A stretch of DNA of 64,000 bases from Xanthocytophaga flava (lineage in GTDB: Bacteria; Bacteroidota; Bacteroidia; Cytophagales; 172606-1): assembly GCF_030068545.1 (NCBI RefSeq), contig NZ_JASJOR010000001.1, positions 496,001-560,000 of the forward strand, in the 5' to 3' direction. Position 1 is the first letter of the stretch. Every line of letters begins with the position of its first letter. Positions 47,245 through 56,710 of this stretch are shown one piece after another. The position numbers and the translations under genes are program-made. The notes below the pieces were generated by a model. The model made no database searches. It was not told the origin of the DNA and was given only the letters and a program-made list of their open reading frames with translations.

Positions 47245-47985
47245 TTATTCAAAGATCCATGTACCAAATTTCTGGTACTCATGAAAGCTAGCCTTTCTAT
47301 TTGGGTAAACACTCACTTTTGACCAAGTCCATGTTGTATATACCTTATCATAATCAATCCGATAAAGATTTCCTCTCCAGCGATCTCCTGATTTTGGAGA
47401 AGCAGAAACAAGAGGACTCAATAAACGATAAGGAATAAAAAATTCGGCAGTCCATCCGGTAACACTTCCCAGCGATTTTCGTGTACCTCCTTGGATAGTA
47501 GTTGCATGTTGCGTCCGTTGTTTCCTCTCATAAAACGCAGGTAGCCAACCATTCAGTCTTCCGTTTATATTGGGTACAAGCAGTGGTAGTTCATAATTCA
47601 GAGGTGAAAGTTCATATTCAAAATAGATAGGAACAGAAGGATCTGGCCACAGAAAAACTTCAACGACATCCTCATTAAACAAGGCTCCAAAATCCTTTTG
47701 TATGGTTGCGGTTAGTTTTTGATCCTGACATTGAAAGAGAAAATATAATCCTGTATCTGAATACAGAAGTTTTACCAATGTGGAAGAAGAATCACCTGCA
47801 GATTCCAGTACAGGAATCTTTATCCATTCCGTTTTTTCCCAGCTTTTAGATTTTCCATCTCCAGTAATAGTAAAATCACTGGTTTTTCGGATAACAGTCT
47901 TTGTAGAATCATCTACAAAAGCAAAGGTTTCTGAGGAAAACACATGCAATAATCCAAAAATCGAAGCAAGAAAAAGGAAGCGCAT
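47245..47985 (-). CDS. Exported carbohydrate-binding family-9-like protein
   Basis: 246 residues with the signal MRFLFLASIFGLLHVFSSETFA. The rest is one beta sandwich of the CBM9-like/DOMON type: FTITGDGKSKSWEKTEWIKI, LLYSDTGLYFLFQCQDQKLT, NEDVVEVFLWPDPSVPIYFEYELSP, GWTAEFFIPYRLL, and a closing WRGNLYRIDY. The family binds sugar reducing ends or acts as a stand-alone accessory domain in glycan loci. No catalytic residues seen. The gene sits 14 bases downstream of amidohydrolase A, so the two are cotranscribed. Confidence 0.85.
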   Translation of the reverse strand: MRFLFLASIFGLLHVFSSETFAFVDDSTKTVIRKTSDFTITGDGKSKSWEKTEWIKIPVLESAGDSSSTLVKLLYSDTGLYFLFQCQDQKLTATIQKDFGALFNEDVVEVFLWPDPSVPIYFEYELSPLNYELPLLVPNINGRLNGWLPAFYERKQRTQHATTIQGGTRKSLGSVTGWTAEFFIPYRLLSPLVSASPKSGDRWRGNLYRIDYDKVYTTWTWSKVSVYPNRKASFHEYQKFGTWIFE

Positions 47986-47999
47986 CTCTCAGTTGAATT

Positions 48000-49268
48000 T
48001 TAGTGTTTAGTTGTAGATTGTCCAGAACCAGATTCTGCCTGAACTGCAATCCCATTCAGGTCATAGACTACTTTGCCTGCCCGAACCGTCAGCTCGCATT
48101 CCATTTTATATTTTCCATTTATTTTGTAACCTGTATAATCAAAGAAACCAAAATCACCTTCTCTCATAGAAAAAACGGCTACATCAGCCACAGCACCCTG
48201 GGAAAGATGCCCAAGTTCTTCACGTTTGATAGCTTGAGCCGACGCCCAGGTACTGGCTTTGATCACAGATGGCAGGTCCATACCCATATTCAAAAACTTT
48301 GACATCACATTAAGCATATCTTTCATCGAATGATTCATACTTGCAGTGTGAATATCTGTGCTAATTGTATTTGGGAAAAAACCACTTTTCAAAGCAGGTA
48401 TAGACTGTGCATACGAAAAACTGATCCCCCCATACCCTACATCGAAGATGATGCCTTTTTTCTGTGCTTCCCATACAAATGGCTTCACCTGATTAGTAGT
48501 CAAATCTACAATAGGTTCACGACTCCCTAAACGTGCAAAGCAATGGGTAAAGATATCACCGGGACGTAAGTGTTTCATAAACAATTCTTCAATCGGCAAA
48601 GGAGGTGTGCTACTACCAAAATCAACCATAACAGGAATGTTGGCTATTTTTCCGGCCTCTACCGCTCGATCTACCGGCGTCCATTCTGCACCTATATAAT
48701 GTGCTACTTTTACACCTACTACATATTGCCGATACTGACGTGCCACACTTGCTGTCATCTTGGCATCCATATCCTGTGTGTTCTGTTCATAAGCACCGCC
48801 ACGCATGCCTTCTCCTACTATATTCAGCAATGCAAGTACCCGTGTCTGTGAATGATCAATCGTTTGATCTTTAAAAGTCGGAAATGTCTTCCACCCCGCA
48901 CATCCGGCATCGACAATGGTTGTTACACCTACTCGAAACGTAAATCCATCTGGTGGTAATGCATCAAAACTATTGCTCAGATACCGTCCTTTCTCAGTAC
49001 CAAAGAAATTATGTGTATGAATATCAATCAGCCCAGGCGTCACATACATACCTTTGGCTTGTACTATTTGACGGGCTTGCTTTTCGGGTATGCTCTTAGC
49101 AACCTTAGCGATAGTATCAGCGTTAATAGCAACATCCATTACCCCATTGATACCATTCTTGGGATCTATAACATGACCTCCTTTGATTAGCAGACTATAC
49201 GTCTGTGCATGAACATTTCCAGCCCACAAGCAAGCCAGAATAATCAAAAACTGTAATTGTATCCGCAT
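48000..49268 (-). CDS. Exported amidohydrolase/deacetylase, copy A
   Basis: 422 residues. The signal MRIQLQFLIILACLWAGNVHA ends before QTY. Same barrel as copy B: KGGHVIDPKNGINGVMD, the metal site GLIDIHTHNFFG (HTH rather than HGH), VKVAHYIGAEW, DIFTHCFARLG, ISTDIHTASM and GAVADVAVFSMREGDFGFFD. Members of this family are often encoded next to SelA-like PLP lyases, as here. Likely role: hydrolysis of an N-acyl bond to free the amino group for the lyase. Amidohydrolases of this fold use one or two divalent metals. A 12-bp hairpin lies between the PLP gene and this one. Confidence 0.9.
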   Translation of the reverse strand: MRIQLQFLIILACLWAGNVHAQTYSLLIKGGHVIDPKNGINGVMDVAINADTIAKVAKSIPEKQARQIVQAKGMYVTPGLIDIHTHNFFGTEKGRYLSNSFDALPPDGFTFRVGVTTIVDAGCAGWKTFPTFKDQTIDHSQTRVLALLNIVGEGMRGGAYEQNTQDMDAKMTASVARQYRQYVVGVKVAHYIGAEWTPVDRAVEAGKIANIPVMVDFGSSTPPLPIEELFMKHLRPGDIFTHCFARLGSREPIVDLTTNQVKPFVWEAQKKGIIFDVGYGGISFSYAQSIPALKSGFFPNTISTDIHTASMNHSMKDMLNVMSKFLNMGMDLPSVIKASTWASAQAIKREELGHLSQGAVADVAVFSMREGDFGFFDYTGYKINGKYKMECELTVRAGKVVYDLNGIAVQAESGSGQSTTKH

Positions 49269-49288
49269 GGACAGAAATAGGGCAAAGC

Positions 49289-49329
49289 CTGTTACATCAG
49301 ACTTTATAGAAAGGTAGCTGATGTAACAG
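49289..49329. promoter_or_regulatory. Intra-operon hairpin upstream of amidohydrolase A
   Basis: A perfect 12-bp inverted repeat, CTGTTACATCAG/CTGATGTAACAG, has a 17-nt loop and sits between PLP lyase and amidohydrolase genes. It has no T-run, so it may be an mRNA processing or stabilising element, or an operator. Confidence 0.45.
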
Positions 49330-49387
49330 TATTGTGAGGTAAATTTTAATGGAATCTATTCTGTGTGACTACGTTTCTGAATATCTA

Positions 49388-50611
49388 TTATGCAGAAGCT
49401 TTTGTCAGTTCTTCTTTAATGCGGGTAGCTACAATTTTCTCCTGTCCAGGTTTCATCATCCAAACGGTCAGGTTAATGTGACTAGGACCGCTTCCACCTA
49501 TCTCGATGGAAGGATTACCAAAACGTAGTTTCTCCTGAAGATCCTTACCAGCCATCTTTATCTTGTTGGTATCCCATTCTATTTTTAAAGTTGGTGTATG
49601 GTTACCCAGAGGATTTACGGTTACCTCAGTAGTAATTCCAGCAATAGGCTTTATTGTATTCTGGATATGTGCAATGCCATCTTCCCAGGTTTTCCATAGC
49701 TTACTGAAGTCCTGTTTAATAAAATTTTCCAGTGCTACATACATTCCCAAGATCTCTTCTTTATTGACCTTCATTCCCCGACCTATATTAAATCCGCGTG
49801 GAGGCATGTGCATCCGGGCAGCAGCAATGATTTCTTTCTTGCCCATCAGAATACCAGCACTTTGAGGACCACGCATGGCCTTACCACCCGACACAGCTAC
49901 AAAGCTGAAGCCCATATCATTGAACTTCCATAAGTTCTCAACAGGAGGTACATCGGCAGCAATATCTATAGCTGTAGGTATATTGTGTTTTTTACCCAAT
50001 GTTACCCATTCTTCATGTTTTATTTTCCCTTTATCAGACTGAATATGCAGGAACCACATCAGTGCCGTACGTTCATTAATCGCTTTTTCAACATCTTCAA
50101 CAGTTTCCACAAATACAATCTTACAACCTGTATTCATCAGCGAATGCAGATAAACGATATCATGGCCTTTTTGAACAATCACCTCTGACTTCATTCCTGT
50201 ATACTCCAGATGAGGTAACTGCTCTACTTTTTTCTGATCTGTTCCTGTTAATACACCTGCCAGTCCCAATGTGAGGGCTGAAAAAGCTCCGGATGTAACC
50301 ACAGCGGCTTCCGAATGTACCAGTTTCGCAATACGTTCTCCTACTTTATCCTGTAACTCATCCAACAGACAAAATTCCTGAGCTGCATATTGAATCGTTT
50401 GTAAAACCTCTTCCTGCATCAATGAGCCTGTCATATATGTCAGTGTTCCGGCTGCATTAATAAAGGTACGCACACCCAACTCTTTAAATAGATCCCGCTT
50501 TACAACTGCTGTAGCAGCTTGTGTAGAGACAAAGGGAATAGTGCTCCCAAACATTCCACCTAATAATGGAAAGCTGGACAAACGCTGAAGAAGTTTTCTT
50601 CTGGATAACAT
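49388..50611 (-). CDS. Tat-exported SelA-like PLP-dependent enzyme (DgaE-type ammonia-lyase candidate)
   Basis: 407 residues. The Tat signal SRRKLLQ at 3-9, a hydrophobic stretch and TQAATA indicate export of the folded, cofactor-loaded protein. The PLP fold-type I domain shows FINAAGTLTYMTGS, HSEAAVVTSGAFSALTLGLAG, FLHIQSDKG, AIDIAADVPPV and the Schiff-base Lys244 in AVSGGKAMRGPQSAG. It resembles selenocysteine synthase relatives such as D-glucosaminate-6-phosphate ammonia-lyase (DgaE). The EF_0837-type amidohydrolase next to it and a RidA upstream fit an elimination that yields an enamine, then a keto acid. True SelA is excluded by export. The substrate is inferred to be an amino-sugar acid or D-amino acid. 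Confidence 0.87.
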   Translation of the reverse strand: MLSRRKLLQRLSSFPLLGGMFGSTIPFVSTQAATAVVKRDLFKELGVRTFINAAGTLTYMTGSLMQEEVLQTIQYAAQEFCLLDELQDKVGERIAKLVHSEAAVVTSGAFSALTLGLAGVLTGTDQKKVEQLPHLEYTGMKSEVIVQKGHDIVYLHSLMNTGCKIVFVETVEDVEKAINERTALMWFLHIQSDKGKIKHEEWVTLGKKHNIPTAIDIAADVPPVENLWKFNDMGFSFVAVSGGKAMRGPQSAGILMGKKEIIAAARMHMPPRGFNIGRGMKVNKEEILGMYVALENFIKQDFSKLWKTWEDGIAHIQNTIKPIAGITTEVTVNPLGNHTPTLKIEWDTNKIKMAGKDLQEKLRFGNPSIEIGGSGPSHINLTVWMMKPGQEKIVATRIKEELTKASA

Positions 50612-50701
50612 AAACGACGGATTTGTACCTTTTGCCAGTAAATGGCTGTCAGGCGGATATAAGAAAGATATACAAAATGAGAGATGTTAAGGCTGCAAGA
50701 G

Positions 50702-50731
50702 AAGAAAAGCCGCACCCATAGGATGCGGTTT
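50702..50731 (-). terminator. Putative terminator/attenuator between RidA and PLP enzyme genes
   Basis: On the minus strand AACCGCA and TGCGGCT form an 8-bp stem (50707-50714 with 50724-50731, one G-T) followed by TTTTCTTCTC. It would reduce transcription of downstream catabolic genes relative to SusC/SusD/RidA. Confidence 0.6.
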
Positions 50732-50808
50732 ACTTACACAATAGACACCGCAATTACATTTGCTAGATGTAAAGCAGACAGTTTATTTTTAATGAGGGTA
50801 TTATCAGT

Positions 50809-51270
50809 TTAGATATAGGCAATGCAATCCATTTCTACCAATGAATCACCTGGAACGCCACCATATACGGCAACAGTAGTACGAACTGGAGGCTTATTGC
50901 CAAAACGGCCTTTGAAAACTTCATTCATGGCTTTATAATCATTCAGATCATGCAGAAACACACTTACTTTCAACACTTTTTCCATAGAAGAACCTGCTTT
51001 CTTCAATTCTGCCTCAAGCTCTTTTAGTACGTGATCAGTGTGTGCTTTAATATCACCTTCAAAGTGAGCGCCTTTACCTGCGATAAATACCAGATTGCCA
51101 AATTTGGTTGAACCAGAGAACAATGGTACGTCATCATACATGGTTACATTGTTTACTTCTTTTTCTGGTGCAGCTTCTTTTACAGATGCCTTAGCCGTTA
51201 GACCAACTCCTGCAATGCCGGCCACTGAGCCAATGATTCTTTTCAGGATAGATCGTCTTTGTGTTGTCAT
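50809..51270 (-). CDS. Tat-exported RidA-family enamine/imine deaminase
   Basis: 153 residues. The N-terminus MTTQRRSILKRIIGSVAGIAGVGL is a twin-arginine signal (RRSILK). The RidA fold covers about 45-153: VPLFSGSTKFGNLVFIAGKGAHFEGDIKAHTDHVLKELEAELKKAG (in parts), VFLHDLNDYKAMNEVF, and PPVRTTVAVYGGVPGDSLVEMDCIAYI. The catalytic Arg is in PVRTTV, so hydrolase activity is expected. RidA normally clears 2-aminoacrylate-type enamines made by PLP dehydratases in the cytoplasm. Exported together with a PLP enzyme, it would do so in the periplasm. Confidence 0.9.
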   Translation of the reverse strand: MTTQRRSILKRIIGSVAGIAGVGLTAKASVKEAAPEKEVNNVTMYDDVPLFSGSTKFGNLVFIAGKGAHFEGDIKAHTDHVLKELEAELKKAGSSMEKVLKVSVFLHDLNDYKAMNEVFKGRFGNKPPVRTTVAVYGGVPGDSLVEMDCIAYI

Positions 51271-51442
51271 GGTGGAAAAGCAGATAAAGTGAAAGATGTT
51301 AAATTGATATGTGGTTATGGTAATTGCTCAAATGACTACTTACTTCAAAAAGGCTTTCACTTCACAAAACGATACGACTATCGGAATCTAACCTTTCGCT
51401 TTAATTTTTTTCTTACTTATTCTATGACTTTCATAAACGGGA

Positions 51443-53038
51443 TTATTTATCCCACCAAAGAGGTGTAGCAGGTGAGTCACTTCCATCCAGTAAGCTTTTG
51501 GCTGCTTCTACAGCGGCTGCATTACTTTGTGCATCACTTGTCAGAAAAGGCAGGCGTTTAATCAAAACATTTACTGGTAAATCGGCATTATCTGAATTGA
51601 TACGGTCATAAAGTTTTAATTGATCTGAGCGACGCAAATCAGCCCATGCCTCTACCCCATCCGGATATAGAGCCAGCCATTTCTGGGTAGCAATCTGTAT
51701 CAATTGTGTTGTTTTGTCACTTGCCCATTTGATAGGCGTATTGGATAGCGCAGGAGAATGAACAGCATCATCCGGTGCAATAGGTATATTAGCACTATTT
51801 ATATATGCAGCGATGACATTTTCATCTATAATACCCCATTGAATTAATGAAGCACGAATTCCTTTCCCATATAACTCCTGAGCAGTTCCACCCATATTCC
51901 AGCCAAGCAAAGCACCTTCTGCACGAATGAAGTATGCCTCAGCACTATGCATAATATCCTGGGGACGGGTCAATGCTGTAATATTGGTAAAGTTATTTCC
52001 ATACAACAAAGGTCCAGGATTAGAATTATCATCAGCACCATTGCCCACCAGAGTAGATAACTCCGTACTGCTATACCCATTACGTAATCCTTCATAAGTA
52101 CCTGTTTTTGCAGCCGGAGAATAATACTTCCCTATACGCGGATCATCATATCCCTTCAACACAGATTCCATAGCTGCACTCATTCGAAACTCCCCCCAAC
52201 TGGATATATACGCTAATCCATTGGCATCTCCGTTCAGGTTGGGCTTATTCATATAGGCATCATCCTGTGGAACACTATATGTTCCTGCTGTTTCCATTAC
52301 TCCGGCAGCTACGGCTTCTTCTGCTTTTTGCCTAGCAAGTTCTGGCTCAACCTTCGAAACCCGCATAGCCAATCTCAGTTTAAGTGTATTACCAAACGTA
52401 ATCCATTTACTGATATCCCCATGATAAATCAGATCATAGGTCCCATAGGTAGAGGTCTCACTGGTACTAGCTTCCAAAACAGCCAGTGCCTCATCTAACT
52501 TTGTAAAGAAATCACTATATATCTTATCCTGTGCGTCATAAGGGACAGACTCTGTACCGTGTCCTGCACTAAAGTAAGGGATTGGTCCATAATAATCGGT
52601 AGTACGATGAAAAGCCCACACCCACCAGATCTTTGCAATGGCATGTTCGGCAGAAGTAGAATCTGTATTAGCCATTATAGACAATAGTTGAGGGACTGTA
52701 CCCACATAAACCTGTGACCACTGAGTAGTAATCCAATCCTGACGAATCACATATCGATCTGAATTAAAATAGGTTGCGGTAGTAGCAAAATACTGAGCAT
52801 ACAAATCTGCAAATAGATTTTGTGCAGTTTGATAAGTTATACCTGTGTATGATGCAGCAGATTGTGCTTTCGATAACAAGAAGCCGATTTCACGTATTCC
52901 TACTTCAGACAAACCCGTCTTGCTTGTATTCATTTTATCAAAGTTGCCAGTACAGCCTAACATCACCAGGAACAAGATAAGCCCAGATACAAGCCATGTT
53001 CCGAATCCGCGTAGTCTATTGGTTCTTACCTCTCTCAT
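51443..53038 (-). CDS. SusD/RagB-family (SusD-like 2 type) lipoprotein
   Basis: 531 residues with signal and lipobox LVMLGC near residue 29. The body fits the SusD-like branch with IGFLLSKAQSAASYTGITYQ, WITTQWSQVYVGTVPQLL, AKIWWVWAFHRTTDYYGPIPY, NTLKLRLAMRVSKVEPE, PQDIMHSAEAYFIRAEGALLGW and WLALYPDGVEAWADLRRSDQ. It pairs with the SusC gene 39 bases upstream to capture an outside ligand. This branch often serves non-canonical ligands such as peptides, amino sugars or N-linked glycans; that is consistent with the deacylase and PLP genes downstream but not proven. Confidence 0.92.
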   Translation of the reverse strand: MREVRTNRLRGFGTWLVSGLILFLVMLGCTGNFDKMNTSKTGLSEVGIREIGFLLSKAQSAASYTGITYQTAQNLFADLYAQYFATTATYFNSDRYVIRQDWITTQWSQVYVGTVPQLLSIMANTDSTSAEHAIAKIWWVWAFHRTTDYYGPIPYFSAGHGTESVPYDAQDKIYSDFFTKLDEALAVLEASTSETSTYGTYDLIYHGDISKWITFGNTLKLRLAMRVSKVEPELARQKAEEAVAAGVMETAGTYSVPQDDAYMNKPNLNGDANGLAYISSWGEFRMSAAMESVLKGYDDPRIGKYYSPAAKTGTYEGLRNGYSSTELSTLVGNGADDNSNPGPLLYGNNFTNITALTRPQDIMHSAEAYFIRAEGALLGWNMGGTAQELYGKGIRASLIQWGIIDENVIAAYINSANIPIAPDDAVHSPALSNTPIKWASDKTTQLIQIATQKWLALYPDGVEAWADLRRSDQLKLYDRINSDNADLPVNVLIKRLPFLTSDAQSNAAAVEAAKSLLDGSDSPATPLWWDK

Positions 53039-53077
53039 ATTAATTCAGACAATACTGATGGGAAGAATTCTCTCAAT

Positions 53078-56000
53078 TTAAATTGATAACTTCAGATTTA
53101 AACCAAAGCTGCGTGTAGATGGCAGGTTGCCATATTCTATGCCCTGCAAATTGCCGTTACCCAGATTCATCTCCGGATCAAACCACATTTTACGTTTGCT
53201 AATGCCTGGAATATTCAGAATAGAACTACCCCGATAGATAAAGAACAAGTTATGGGCTATGAAGGAGAGTTTAGCAGCTTTAAGAAAACCTTTACAAACT
53301 TTAAAATTATATCCCAAAGCCAACTCTCTTATACGAAAGTTTGTAGCATCATAGGTAAAGAATTCTCCCCAGGCATAGCGGCCATTAGAAACTGTAGTCC
53401 AGAAAGTTTCAGCATTAATAGCCTTTGTATTTTCAGAGTAGGTACCATCTGCATTTGCTACAACAGCATTCAATACCAAGCCACCCTCTCTATATTTGGT
53501 GGTATAGTTACTATTTCCATCATAGGCCAGGTTTTGGTCTGAGCCGGAAACCATAATGCCCCCATATCTTCCATCAATAAGAACCCGAAGAGAAACATTT
53601 TTATAGGTAAGGGTATTTGTTAAACCAGCCATGAACTTTGGATTATAATTACCCAATACCTGACCAGCAGAGGTATTTCCAACAGGTTTTCCGGATGCAT
53701 CTACTACAAACCGTCCATCTGTAGTTCTTTGCCAGGTATATCCCTCCAAATCACCATAATGTCCACCCTCAGCAGCAACAGCAATAGCAGACCGTATGAC
53801 AGTTCCACCCAGATATGACTTTTTCACCTTCTGAGATAGTGACAGGATAGTGTTTATATTTCGGGCATAATTCAATGCGATATCCCAGGTAAAACCATTT
53901 GATTTTTTAACAGGGGTAGCATTTAGAACTATTTCCAACCCTTTATTTTGAATATTACCTGCATTGATATACTGACTTTCATAACCTGAGGGAACTGGAA
54001 GACTTAATGTCAGCAACTGATTGATTGAGTTTGTTTTGTAATAGGTTGCATTAACTCCTACTCTGTTATTCCAAAACTGAGCTTCAATACCCATTTCAAT
54101 ATTTTTCGTAATTTCAGGCTTTAGATCAGGAATTGCTTTGGTCGTACTACGGCTGATAAACCCCTGTCCGATAGCTCCACCCTGACTATATTCATAGATA
54201 TTCTTTAACATATATGGGTTAGCCCCATTCCCAACCTGAGCATAGGAAATACGTCCTTTCAAAAAGGAGAATACGTCTGGTAACTTCACCATGTCTGAAA
54301 TTATACCTGTTAACCCAACAGAGGGATAAAAAAAGGAATAGGGAGCTGGTAAAGTGGATTGCCAATCGTTTCGTCCACTAAAATCGAGGAATAAATAATC
54401 TTTAAATGCTAATTGCCCTGTAGCAAATAAAGATTGTGTTTGTCTCTTAGAGTAATCCTGATCTGTTACAATGGCGGTTGCAAAAGCTAAATTAAATCGG
54501 TTTGGAATATTAAGGCCATTGGCGGTGTTGCTATTTATCTCATAGCCTTGTGTATTAACAATGCCTCCTAATGTATAATTTAATCTAAGGTTTTCATTCA
54601 ATCGATTATTCCCAGTCACCATCAGATCATACCAGTTTTCATAGACGGATGTATAGTTAAGGCCATATGCACCTCCATTAGCAGTAGCCCATATTGTTGT
54701 ATTGGCAGGTCCAATGGTTTCAATACGATCGGTATAATTATCCCGACCAGCACGTCCCTGAATGGTTAACCAATCTATTAATTGATATTTTACCAGAATA
54801 AATCCATTGATACGATTTCGTGTCTCATTGTGATTGTAGTCATTCGTCATCCAGTAAGGATTGCTATAAATAGAAGAAGTTGTCCAGTAGTTAGGTCTTG
54901 CAATACCTTTATCATTTAGTACAGAATAGTTCTTTATATCCTTTAGAAGAATGCTTCGGGGTATCTTATAAATATCAATAACCGGAGCATTCTGTTCTCC
55001 GGTTAGTACTACATGATCTATTTTCTGGTTGGTATAAGTAATCTTAGCATCAGTAGATAATTTCTTTGTAATCTGAGAGCCCAATCGCAAATTAAGTATA
55101 TGACGTTGCAGATTATTGTTGGGAATAATTCCCTTAGCGTCGTTATTAGAATAAGAAATATAGGTATTTATCTTCTCTGAACCTGCTGTTACTCCCACTG
55201 AATTGCTTAGTGAGACAGCATTGCGAAAGAAGTCTTTTACATTATCTGGTTGTGGTGTTAATCTAGCCTCATTTTCAGTCCAGTCGGTTACTGTTTGTCC
55301 TTTCATTTTTGGCCCCCAGCTAGAAGCCCCGTTGCCTACAAAAGTACCAGCAGTACCTTGTCCATATGCATTTTGTAATTTAGGCAGTGTAAAAACAGAC
55401 TCAACTGTAGTCACGGAGTTAAGATCTACAGCAACTTTTCCATCCTTCCCTTTTTTAGTAGTAATGAGAATAACGCCATTTGCAGCTCTACTTCCATACA
55501 ATGCAGCAGCAGAAGCCCCTCTCAAAACGGTCATGGTTTCAATATCATCCGGATTGATAGTGGATGCGCCATTTATTCCATTCGTTCCACCAAAGTCACT
55601 GGTAACAGCTCCACCAGGAGTCGAATTATCAATAGGTATTCCATCAATCACATATAACGCATCATTTGAACCCTGGATAGAACGATTCCCACGTAATATA
55701 ATACGTGTCGCACCACCCACACCCGAACCTGAAGATGTTACCATTAAACCTGCTACCTTTCCCTGTAATATATTGGCAAAGTTAGGATCACGCACTTCAT
55801 TGATCTGCTCTAACGTTACTTCCTGTGTAGCATATGTTAATGAACGTTTTTGACGCGGAATACCCAATGCGGTTACAACCACCTCTCCCAATGACTTTAC
55901 ATCCTCAAAAAGAGTTACATCGACTGGCGTACGAGAATCCAGGATAATCTCTTCTGTTGTATACCCAACAAAGGAAAATACAAGCACACTATCTTCGGCA

Positions 56001-56530
56001 GGTACAGCTATTGAATATTTACCATCTACACTTGTCGTGGTACCTAAAGCAGTACCTTTAATTACTACGTTAACTCCTGGAAGTAGTTCATTCTGGCTGT
56101 CTCTCACTGTACCCTGAATTGTTGTAGAAACAGAAATATTCTCTTTTTTTTGAATCCTGCTATGTGATGAAGCTGTTGCCTTTTCCAACTCTTGAATTAC
56201 ATACACATTGTTGACCTTTTTGTATGTTAGTTTTAAAGGATGAAGAAGTTGATCAAGACAACGATCCAGATTGGTGCAGGAAGTCAGATTTATTTCAGCA
56301 AATTTTCCTTCAAGATTCTTTTTCTGATAAGCAAAATTAACCTGATACATTTCTTCCAGATCCTGTAAAATACTTATAAGGGGTCGCTGCTGAATAGTCG
56401 TATATATACTTTGTTGTTTTTCAGATATAGCTGGAGATGACAGATCCCGAGCTGTCACTTTAGGAAGTAATGACAAACAGAGCCATAGAAATACAAAAAC
56501 TCTTACCCTATTTGGTGGAGTTTTATTCAT
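53078..56530 (-). CDS. SusC/RagA-family TonB-dependent transporter with STN domain
   Basis: 1150 residues. The signal is followed by an STN domain at about 45-115 (ISILQDLEEMYQVNFAYQKK, then LHPLKLTYKKVNNVYVI). This STN holds two cysteines in TSCTNLDRCLDQLL, which is unusual and might form a disulphide. Next come a carboxypeptidase-like beta domain (IQGTVRDSQNELLPGVNVV), the plug (VVVTALGIPRQKRSLTYATQ, LRGASAAALYGSRAANGV) and the barrel, ending SFGLNLKLSI. The STN/FecR/sigma arrangement indicates ligand-induced expression of locus 2. Confidence 0.95.
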   Translation of the reverse strand: MNKTPPNRVRVFVFLWLCLSLLPKVTARDLSSPAISEKQQSIYTTIQQRPLISILQDLEEMYQVNFAYQKKNLEGKFAEINLTSCTNLDRCLDQLLHPLKLTYKKVNNVYVIQELEKATASSHSRIQKKENISVSTTIQGTVRDSQNELLPGVNVVIKGTALGTTTSVDGKYSIAVPAEDSVLVFSFVGYTTEEIILDSRTPVDVTLFEDVKSLGEVVVTALGIPRQKRSLTYATQEVTLEQINEVRDPNFANILQGKVAGLMVTSSGSGVGGATRIILRGNRSIQGSNDALYVIDGIPIDNSTPGGAVTSDFGGTNGINGASTINPDDIETMTVLRGASAAALYGSRAANGVILITTKKGKDGKVAVDLNSVTTVESVFTLPKLQNAYGQGTAGTFVGNGASSWGPKMKGQTVTDWTENEARLTPQPDNVKDFFRNAVSLSNSVGVTAGSEKINTYISYSNNDAKGIIPNNNLQRHILNLRLGSQITKKLSTDAKITYTNQKIDHVVLTGEQNAPVIDIYKIPRSILLKDIKNYSVLNDKGIARPNYWTTSSIYSNPYWMTNDYNHNETRNRINGFILVKYQLIDWLTIQGRAGRDNYTDRIETIGPANTTIWATANGGAYGLNYTSVYENWYDLMVTGNNRLNENLRLNYTLGGIVNTQGYEINSNTANGLNIPNRFNLAFATAIVTDQDYSKRQTQSLFATGQLAFKDYLFLDFSGRNDWQSTLPAPYSFFYPSVGLTGIISDMVKLPDVFSFLKGRISYAQVGNGANPYMLKNIYEYSQGGAIGQGFISRSTTKAIPDLKPEITKNIEMGIEAQFWNNRVGVNATYYKTNSINQLLTLSLPVPSGYESQYINAGNIQNKGLEIVLNATPVKKSNGFTWDIALNYARNINTILSLSQKVKKSYLGGTVIRSAIAVAAEGGHYGDLEGYTWQRTTDGRFVVDASGKPVGNTSAGQVLGNYNPKFMAGLTNTLTYKNVSLRVLIDGRYGGIMVSGSDQNLAYDGNSNYTTKYREGGLVLNAVVANADGTYSENTKAINAETFWTTVSNGRYAWGEFFTYDATNFRIRELALGYNFKVCKGFLKAAKLSFIAHNLFFIYRGSSILNIPGISKRKMWFDPEMNLGNGNLQGIEYGNLPSTRSFGLNLKLSI

Positions 56531-56710
56531 AAGGATCGGAATGGTTTGAAGTTATATTTTACTTAGCCTCGGTTGTAGCTTCATCAGATGCCTTTCTATA
56601 CATATTGATACATAACAGATATGCATTTAATACTCTAACTTAAAACAATCTCTATTAGCTTCTCCAAAAGAGTTTCTTTTTATATCTCAGTCCATTATTA
56701 ATAATGAGAT

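Noticed and set aside
55203..55853. 216-residue reading frame on the + strand opposite the locus 2 SusC
   Set aside because: Antisense shadow: the opposite strand is a full SusC with clear domains, and this frame has no recognisable domain or gene-like start context.
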